The notes under the pieces are model-generated. The model saw only the letters and a program-made list of their open reading frames with translations. It did no database searches and was not told where the DNA came from. Shown piece after piece: positions 32,296 through 37,501 of a DNA stretch of 37,501 bases; positions within the stretch are counted from its first letter, which is position 1; each line of letters begins with the position of its first letter. A program made the translations under genes and the position numbers. This stretch comes from an uncultured Phycisphaera sp. (lineage in GTDB: Bacteria > Planctomycetota > Phycisphaerae > Phycisphaerales > SM1A02), in NCBI GenBank assembly GCA_937919685.1, contig CALFOM010000116.1:1-37501 (forward strand). The letters run 5' to 3'.

Positions 32296-33668
32296 GCCTT
32301 CGGCAGCAGGACGCCAGCGTCGCGTCGGAACGGTCGCTCGTCGGCCGCCGGCATTCGCTCGATCGTGCGTCTGAACACTTCCGCCTTGTCGAGGCTCTCC
32401 AGATATTCGTCGAGCGGATTGGATTCCGCAACGATCCCGCATCCGGCGTGGTAATCGATTCTGCCAACGATCTCATCCGGTGAATCCCCGCGCGTGCCGG
32501 TCGCGATGATGGTCCGAATGGCGACGTTGAGCACGGAGAAGCCCGAGTCGTCGATCCATCCGATGGCGCCGCAGTAGGGCCCGCGTCGAACGGGCTCGAG
32601 CTCGTCGATGATCCGCATCGCCTGGACCTTGGGTGCGCCGGTGACCGAGCCCGGCGGAAATGCAGCCACAATCAGGTCGGCAACATCGAATTCAGGACGG
32701 AGGACGCCGGAGATCTCCGCGATGCCGTGATGAACGGTGGGGTGTGTCTCAATCGACCTGGGCTGACTGACCTCAATCGACCCAATGCGGCAGACGCGAC
32801 CGAGGTCGTTGCGCATTAGATCGATGATCATGTTCAATTCAGCGGTGTCTTTCTCGCTCGTGGCAAGTTCTTCGATCGTTCGGTCCGACGGCCGGGTTCC
32901 CTTGATGGGGCGGGTCCGTACCCGGACACCATCCGGCCCTGGGCGGGTCTCGAGGAAGAGTTCAGGGCTGAGCGAGACGATCGATCGGCCGTGCCCGAAC
33001 TCGAGCACGGCGCCGTATCGAGGGGCCGCCACTTCGAAGGCTGTCGCGGCGAGACTTCTGATCGATCCACTGAAATCCGCGCCGAATCGTTGGGCCAGAT
33101 TCGCCTGAAAGCAATTTCCGGCGTGGACGTGTTCGATCACGCTTGCAACGCCTCGCTGATACTCCTCGGCCTGCAGGTCGCCTTGAAGCGGTCCGATTTT
33201 CGGTCGCGGGAGCTCGCGAGGAACCAGCGGCGGGACGACCGATGGATCACCGCAAATGGTCGTCGTCTCGTCGGTCTGCAGAATGCCGCCTTCGCAGCGC
33301 AGGAGAATGGCGTCGGGCCAGTCGCGATCATCGGTCGGAGTCTGTTCCGAGATCGCGGTCGGCTCAAGATGTCGGAAGAGGTCGTAACTGAGCATCACGA
33401 AGTACCCATGCCCGCTGGGCAGTGGGTCCGTAATGTTGGTCGATCCAACGCCGGCGAGTTCAGATCGAAGTCGTTCAAGCGTTTTTGGACCCCGGAGTTC
33501 GATTTCTGAGACCGGGGATGCGGCGAAGGTGAATCTCCCGAAGGGGCCTCCTCCATGTGACGCCAGCATGGCCAGTCGTTGGTCGCGCGGCCAGGCTGCG
33601 AGCAGGCGTTCCGGATCGACGTGATTCGGAAGGGCGGTGGCGGAGTTGGTGGGGGACGGGATGCTCAT
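32268..33668 (-). CDS. pabB: aminodeoxychorismate synthase component I
   Basis: A 466-residue chorismate-binding enzyme. With a glutamine amidotransferase partner (PabA) it converts chorismate to 4-amino-4-deoxychorismate for folate synthesis. The 'HAGNCFQANLAQRF' segment (about 182-195) and PIKGTRP (254-260) are characteristic: the Lys in PIKGT separates PabB from anthranilate synthase TrpE, which has PIAGT. Later motifs 'ELNMIIDLMRNDLGRVC', 'FPPGSVTGAPKVQAM' and 'YCGAIGW' follow. Neither pabA nor pabC is adjacent. It is divergent from ppdK with 129 bases between them. Its 3' end overlaps the convergent PilZ-like gene by 28 bases. Confidence 0.93.
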   Translation of the reverse strand: MSIPSPTNSATALPNHVDPERLLAAWPRDQRLAMLASHGGGPFGRFTFAASPVSEIELRGPKTLERLRSELAGVGSTNITDPLPSGHGYFVMLSYDLFRHLEPTAISEQTPTDDRDWPDAILLRCEGGILQTDETTTICGDPSVVPPLVPRELPRPKIGPLQGDLQAEEYQRGVASVIEHVHAGNCFQANLAQRFGADFSGSIRSLAATAFEVAAPRYGAVLEFGHGRSIVSLSPELFLETRPGPDGVRVRTRPIKGTRPSDRTIEELATSEKDTAELNMIIDLMRNDLGRVCRIGSIEVSQPRSIETHPTVHHGIAEISGVLRPEFDVADLIVAAFPPGSVTGAPKVQAMRIIDELEPVRRGPYCGAIGWIDDSGFSVLNVAIRTIIATGTRGDSPDEIVGRIDYHAGCGIVAESNPLDEYLESLDKAEVFRRTIERMPAADERPFRRDAGVLLPKAQPGRPDSR

Positions 33669-33727
33669 GGTCGTCTGATCAGGCTATCCGCTCCGGGGCG
33701 GCGCCCTCCCATCTTCGTCGGTGCAGT

Positions 33728-33733
33728 TACAAT
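33728..33733 (+). promoter_or_regulatory. possible -10 element of ppdK
   Basis: TACAAT at 33728-33733 is one base off TATAAT and lies in the gap between pabB and ppdK, about 65 bases before the ppdK start. No -35 match is seen 16-18 bases upstream, so this is weak. Confidence 0.25.
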
Positions 33734-33750
33734 TTACCGCTTCATTCCTT

Positions 33751-33775
33751 GTGATTCCGCCGAGTGGGGAATCAC
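33751..33775 (+). promoter_or_regulatory. inverted repeat in ppdK leader
   Basis: GTGATTCC (33751-33758) and GGAATCAC (33768-33775) are a perfect 8-bp inverted repeat with a 9-base spacer, 22 bases before the ppdK start. If the TACAAT at 33728 is the -10, this falls at about +11 to +35, so it could be either a leader hairpin or a dyad operator. Confidence 0.45.
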
Positions 33776-33797
33776 GCAGCGACGGACCTTAGACTCG

Positions 33798-36488
33798 ATG
33801 GCCACCACCAAGAAGACACGCGGTCGTTCGACCGCCTCCCGCAAGACGACTCCTCGAGCCCGGAAGATGGTGTATTTCTTCGGCGGTTCACGGACCGAAG
33901 GCAAGGCATCACAGAAGACATTGCTCGGCGGAAAGGGTGCCAACCTGGCCGACATGACCTCAATCGGCCTTCCGGTTCCTGCCGGTTTCACGATCACCAC
34001 GGATACCTGCGCCGCGTACTACGACGTCGGTGGTCGATTCCCAGCGGGGCTGTCGGACCAGATCAGGAGCAATATCCGGAAGCTCGAAATGGAGACCGGA
34101 AAGAAATTCGGATCGACGACCGATCCGCTGCTGGTCTCGGTGCGATCTGGAGCGGCCGTGTCGATGCCTGGGATGATGGACACCGTTCTCAACTTGGGGC
34201 TGAACGACAAATCGGTGGTTGGACTCGCAGAACTGACCGGCAACGAACGTTTTGCATGGGATGCCTACCGGCGATTGATCAACATGTACGGCGATGTGGT
34301 GATGGGGGTTGACCACCATCACTTCGAAGCCGCCTTCGATCGCATCAAGAAGAATCTCGGAGTTATCGAGGACACCGATGTCTCCGCCGAAGGACTGCGA
34401 GATCTCTGCCAGGCCTACAAGGACGTCTATCGGGACCATGTCGGTTCGGCGTTCCCGTCCGATCCTTTCAAGCAGTTGGATCTGGCGGTCGAGGCGGTGT
34501 TCCGCAGTTGGAACAGCGATCGAGCCAATTCCTATCGACGAATCAACGAAATCTCGGGACTCAACGGCACGGCGGTCAACGTCCAGGCGATGGTCTTCGG
34601 CAACATGGGTGAGGATTCGGGGACGGGCGTCGCATTCACGCGGGACCCATCGACCGGCAAGAACATTTTCTACGGCGAATTTTTAATCAATGCCCAGGGT
34701 GAGGACGTCGTCGCGGGAATCCGGACGCCGGAGCCACTCTCCGCGATGAGCCGCTGGAATTCTCGGGTCGCAAAGGAACTCGGTCGAATCCGGATCAAGC
34801 TTGAAAAACACTACAAGGACATGCAGGACATCGAGTTCACCATCGAGCGTGGCAAGCTCTACATGCTCCAGACCCGGAACGGGAAGCGAACGGGTGCCGC
34901 CTCGGTGAAGATCGCGGTGGACATGGTGAAGGAGAAGTTGATCGACCGAAAAACGGCGCTCAAGCGGATTCCGGCAAACGATCTCACGCAACTCCTGCTT
35001 CCCAGTTTCCAGGGGAAGAGCAAGGCCGCCGCACAGACGATCGCGAAGGGTTTACCCGCATCGCCGGGGGCGGCGAGCGGAACGCTTGCATTCACCGCGG
35101 AAGAAGCGGTTGAACGTGCCCGGGGAGGCGAGCAGGTCCTTCTGGTGCGAAAGGAAACCTCACCGGAGGACGTCGATGGCATGCACAGTGCCGCCGGGAT
35201 TCTGACCTCCACGGGTGGTATGACGAGTCACGCGGCGGTGGTTGCTCGCGGCTGGGGGAAGTGCTGCGTCGCCGGTGCCGGGGAGATTTCGATCGACGCT
35301 GGAAAGGGTCAAATCACTGTTGGCGGGAAGACCTATGGTCGGAAGTCCGTCCTTTCGATCGACGGATCGACTGGCGAGGTGATGGTCGGTGAGATCGAGC
35401 GTGTCATTCCCAGCAAGGTTTCCGGTGACTTCGCGACCGTGCTCGCATGGGCGGATGGCGTGGCGAGAATGGGCGTCCGGACCAATGCCGACACCCCTCA
35501 GGACGCCAAGCGGGCTCGTGAGTTTGGTGCGATCGGAATCGGGCTTTGCCGGACCGAGCACATGTTCTTCGAGGGTGATCGCATCAAGGCGATGCGGCAG
35601 ATGATCCTCGCGAGCACCACCTTCGATCGGGAGAAGGCGCTGAAGAAGCTCCTCCCGTACCAGCGGAAGGACTTTGTAGGCATTTTTACCGCGATGAAGG
35701 GACTTCCCGTCACTGTGCGGCTGCTCGACCCGCCCCTCCACGAGTTTCTGCCGCATGAGCTTGATGCTCAGAAGGCCATGGCGAAGGATCTTGGAGTCCA
35801 ACTTTCAGAGGTCCGTCGTCGCGTGTCCATGCTCCATGAGATGAACCCGATGCTGGGGCACCGTGGCTGCCGGCTCGCGATCACCTATCCGGAAATCGCC
35901 AAGATGCAGGCCAGAGCGATCGCGGAAGCGACGATCCTTTGCCTCAAGAAGGGCGTCAAGGCGATGCCCGAAATCATGGTTCCGCTCATCGGGACCCGCC
36001 GCGAACTCGAGATTCTGCGGGAGCTGATCCTCGACACCATCGCCACGGTCAAGAAGGAAAAGAAGTACACCGGGAAGTTGTTGATCCCTGTCGGGACGAT
36101 GATCGAGATTCCGCGGGCGGCACTCACGGCCGGTGATGTCGCGGAGGTCGCTGATTTCTTCAGTTTCGGAACCAACGATCTCACGCAGATGGCGTTCGGT
36201 TACAGCCGGGATGACGCTGGCGTGTTCCTCCCCGAGTATGTCAGGCGAGAGATCCTTGAGAAGGATCCGTTCCAGGCCATTGATGTCATCGGTGTAGGAC
36301 GACTCATGGAGATCGCCTGCAAGGAAGGCCGGAAGACGAAGCCGAAGTTGAAGTTGGGGATCTGCGGTGAGCACGGTGGGGAGCCATCTTCAATCGCGTT
36401 CTGCGAGCAGGTGGGACTGGACTACGTCAGTTGTTCACCCTTCCGAGTACCGGTGGCCAGGCTGGCGGCGGCGCAAGCCGTCCTCTGA
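33798..36488 (+). CDS. ppdK: pyruvate, phosphate dikinase
   Basis: PpdK interconverts pyruvate, ATP and phosphate with PEP, AMP and pyrophosphate. The 896-residue product has the usual length. It shows the N-terminal ATP-grasp domain (YFFGG, KTLLGGKGANLADM), the central phosphohistidine domain with GGMTSHAAVVARGWGK (about 473-488, catalytic His in TSHAA), and the C-terminal PEP/pyruvate barrel with 'GICGEHGGEPSSIAF' containing the catalytic Cys. The ATG at 33798 is preferred; the longer frame from 33579 runs antisense into pabB and has no family match. The first 23 residues are a Lys/Arg/Thr-rich tail not typical of the core. A strong hairpin lies about 90 bases downstream. Confidence 0.96.
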   Translation: MATTKKTRGRSTASRKTTPRARKMVYFFGGSRTEGKASQKTLLGGKGANLADMTSIGLPVPAGFTITTDTCAAYYDVGGRFPAGLSDQIRSNIRKLEMETGKKFGSTTDPLLVSVRSGAAVSMPGMMDTVLNLGLNDKSVVGLAELTGNERFAWDAYRRLINMYGDVVMGVDHHHFEAAFDRIKKNLGVIEDTDVSAEGLRDLCQAYKDVYRDHVGSAFPSDPFKQLDLAVEAVFRSWNSDRANSYRRINEISGLNGTAVNVQAMVFGNMGEDSGTGVAFTRDPSTGKNIFYGEFLINAQGEDVVAGIRTPEPLSAMSRWNSRVAKELGRIRIKLEKHYKDMQDIEFTIERGKLYMLQTRNGKRTGAASVKIAVDMVKEKLIDRKTALKRIPANDLTQLLLPSFQGKSKAAAQTIAKGLPASPGAASGTLAFTAEEAVERARGGEQVLLVRKETSPEDVDGMHSAAGILTSTGGMTSHAAVVARGWGKCCVAGAGEISIDAGKGQITVGGKTYGRKSVLSIDGSTGEVMVGEIERVIPSKVSGDFATVLAWADGVARMGVRTNADTPQDAKRAREFGAIGIGLCRTEHMFFEGDRIKAMRQMILASTTFDREKALKKLLPYQRKDFVGIFTAMKGLPVTVRLLDPPLHEFLPHELDAQKAMAKDLGVQLSEVRRRVSMLHEMNPMLGHRGCRLAITYPEIAKMQARAIAEATILCLKKGVKAMPEIMVPLIGTRRELEILRELILDTIATVKKEKKYTGKLLIPVGTMIEIPRAALTAGDVAEVADFFSFGTNDLTQMAFGYSRDDAGVFLPEYVRREILEKDPFQAIDVIGVGRLMEIACKEGRKTKPKLKLGICGEHGGEPSSIAFCEQVGLDYVSCSPFRVPVARLAAAQAVL

Positions 36489-36540
36489 TCTGACAACACG
36501 ACGAATCTTCTTCTCTCTCCGTTCTCGGGGGGAAGGGAGA

Positions 36541-36573
36541 CATCCAGACATATCCAGACATATCCAGACATAT
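36541..36573. repeat. 10-bp tandem repeat after ppdK
   Basis: Three tandem copies of TATCCAGACA (the first starting CATCCAGACA) run from 36541 to 36570 with a partial fourth, directly before the terminator hairpin. They are perfect apart from the first base, which suggests a recent expansion. Confidence 0.8.
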
Positions 36574-36579
36574 CATGGA

Positions 36580-36616
36580 AAGGCGGAGGCCGACGAACAT
36601 CGTCGGCCTCCGTCTT
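36580..36616 (+). terminator. strong hairpin downstream of ppdK
   Basis: AAGGCGGAGGCCGACGA (36580-36596) pairs with TCGTCGGCCTCCGTCTT (36600-36616) around an ACA loop. All 17 pairs are complementary apart from one G-U. A moderately T-rich tail (GTCTTGTG) follows. It is the best terminator candidate in the window. Confidence 0.7.
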
Positions 36617-36680
36617 GTCTTGTGTATCTGCCACGACTTGGATCGAACCGTGGGGTCGTGAACGGTTTTCTTCATGCGTC

Positions 36681-36725
36681 CTGATCATCTTGATCATCCT
36701 GATCATCTTGATCATCTTGATCATC
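36681..36725. repeat. five 9-bp units, (C/T)TGATCATC
   Basis: Five contiguous nonamers, each TTGATCATC or CTGATCATC, each holding a TGATCA palindrome. On the minus strand they read as repeated Met-Ile-Lys; in another frame as Asp-Asp-Gln. Neither frame is a convincing gene. A similar but decayed array lies at the left edge of the window (1-44), and two related units are at 4566-4592. Confidence 0.8.
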
Positions 36726-37383
36726 AACCTCGAGCGACGTCGGAGAGGCCTTCGACGCTGAAGTAGGTGAGCCTTTCAAAGCAAGGAGCCTGTTGATCAA
36801 AAAGGGGTCTCGCCTCAGAATCAGGCCTTGGGGGGGGCTCAGAGGTCGATTGAAGAGGTGGAATGACCGACTGTGCTCGATTGGGACTGTAGGAAATACT
36901 CCGATCGCCCTATAGAGTCCGGTAATAAAGTTTCCCTGAGGGGGATACGCGTTTTTTTTTCGGCGAGTTGGAGGAGAGGTCTTGATTTTCATTTGAAAAA
37001 GCAGACGATGGGAAAGTCTCCGAAGCCGTCTTGATCAGCGGTTGAGGAGTCGAAGGAAATCGACACGATTTTCAACTTTGCGAGACGTGCCCTCTCGTAA
37101 GACTGATGCGAGTCGATCCGGCGCTCGAAAGTTGGGACCGATCTTCGGAACGGTGCCGGCAAGAAAAGAGTCGGATGAGTTGAGACAGGATCCTCGTTTC
37201 TCAGTGAGAGCGAGGATTCGGGTCCGATCGATTGGCACTGCCTTTTCGATCGAAACCAGTCTTCAGCTCAGTTCTATTCCGGGGGGAATCTCTGGCCAGG
37301 GGTGAAGCCACGACTCCCCTATTTGAATTTCCTCGTGGCAGTTAGTTTCTGTTCCCAATATCTTCTTAAGGAGAAGCAAAGAA
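36726..37383. other. gene-poor spacer
   Basis: I see no supportable gene between the 9-bp array and the final gene. Short frames occur on both strands (for example 37042-37305 plus and 37035-37238 minus) but lack ribosome binding sites, family resemblance and sensible composition. The stretch is richer in A and T and in homopolymers than its neighbours, including a 9-T run (36952-36960) preceded by a short CCC/GGG hairpin (36934-36942). It is long for this compact region and could contain a promoter, an unrecognised RNA or a decayed gene. Confidence 0.4.
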
Positions 37384-37501
37384 ATGCGTAGTTCACTCAT
37401 TATTGGCGCGAGTATCGCCACCGTCATCGCCGCTGGCGCGTCCGCGGAGATCACCGGAGCCGTGGTCAACAATTACATCGTCACCGCCGAAGACTTCGGT
37501 G
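37384..37501 (+). CDS. secreted protein, partial at window end
   Basis: The first 39 residues and part of the next codon of a gene cut by the window edge. TAAGGAG (37367-37373) lies 10 bases before the ATG. The N-terminus (MRSSLIIGASIATVIAAGASA) is a clear Sec signal peptide with an ASA cleavage site, and the mature part starts EITGAVVNNYIVTAEDFG. The remaining sequence is not in the window, so the family cannot be named. A sorting signal such as PEP-CTERM would be at the missing C-terminus. Confidence 0.8.
   Translation, partial: MRSSLIIGASIATVIAAGASAEITGAVVNNYIVTAEDFG

Noticed and set aside
36625-36680. tRNA-like TTCGATC segment on the minus strand
   Set aside because: The flanking bases do not form a T stem, and no D arm, anticodon arm or acceptor stem can be found.
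36422-36727. 101-codon minus-strand ORF over the 9-bp array
   Set aside because: Its N-terminus is only the translated repeat, it runs through the terminator and the 10-bp repeat, and it overlaps the end of ppdK.
37035-37305. short ORFs on both strands before the last gene
   Set aside because: Neither has a ribosome binding site or family resemblance; composition suggests chance frames.
1-37501. mobile element, phage, toxin-antitoxin, CRISPR or defence system
   Set aside because: No transposase, integrase, nuclease, antitoxin, Cas or restriction-modification signature was recognised in any plausible gene, and there are no spaced palindromic repeats or flanking inverted repeats.

Overview
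The window reads as a bacterial chromosome segment with tightly packed genes, most likely from a Gram-negative member of the Planctomycetota (Phycisphaerae-like). That placement is inference: it rests on an LptD-type outer-membrane protein, paired LemA proteins, a prepilin-like protein with a C-terminal 'LFTDGS' segment, a long LeuRS, a DUF58/transglutaminase pair and many secreted proteins of unknown family. No rRNA, tRNA, CRISPR, transposase, integrase or phage gene was found. Nearly all genes are housekeeping or conserved, and many neighbours overlap by 1-4 bases (ATGA or GTGA junctions).

Layout. 1-183: window edge with an imperfect 9-bp repeat. 184-990: secreted protein of unknown family. 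1009-4533 (minus): sulfotransferase, secreted helical protein of unknown family, galactokinase. 4697-8637 (plus): HAD phosphatase, LemA, membrane protein of DUF3137-like character, second LemA, RuvB. 8662-12865 (minus): LptD-like protein and a UbiA-family prenyltransferase, each preceded by the same 14-bp motif. 12969-18847 (plus): ribH-nusB-ftsY, then a 189-bp gap with strong inverted repeats and a possible 51-codon ORF, then a prepilin-like protein, a membrane protein and the helicase HrpB. 18951-26334 (plus): unknown protein, FolC with a Lys/Ser-rich N-terminal extension, LeuS, a DUF2314-like protein and a DUF2007-like protein. 26402-31137 (plus): small lipoprotein, then DUF58, TgpA-type transglutaminase and methyltransferase genes overlapping each other. 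31399-32295 (plus): YcgR/PilZ-like protein, converging with pabB (32268-33668, minus). 33798-36488 (plus): pyruvate phosphate dikinase with a 5' inverted repeat and a strong 3' hairpin. 36489-37383: gene-poor, repeat-bearing spacer. 37384-end: start of a secreted protein.

Functional themes are envelope biogenesis and secretion (LptD, FtsY, prepilin, lipoprotein, TgpA, LemA), cofactor synthesis (RibH, FolC, PabB, UbiA), translation and RNA (LeuS, NusB, HrpB), DNA repair (RuvB), and central or sugar metabolism (PpdK, GalK). PabB and FolC both serve folate synthesis but sit in different operons. I see no clear defence or mobile system. The most unusual items are the structured, possibly coding leader before the prepilin gene, the LemA/DUF3137-like/LemA triad, a hairpin that covers the ribosome binding site of the DUF58 gene, and a small family of GATCATCTT-like repeats at three intergenic or gene-start sites.
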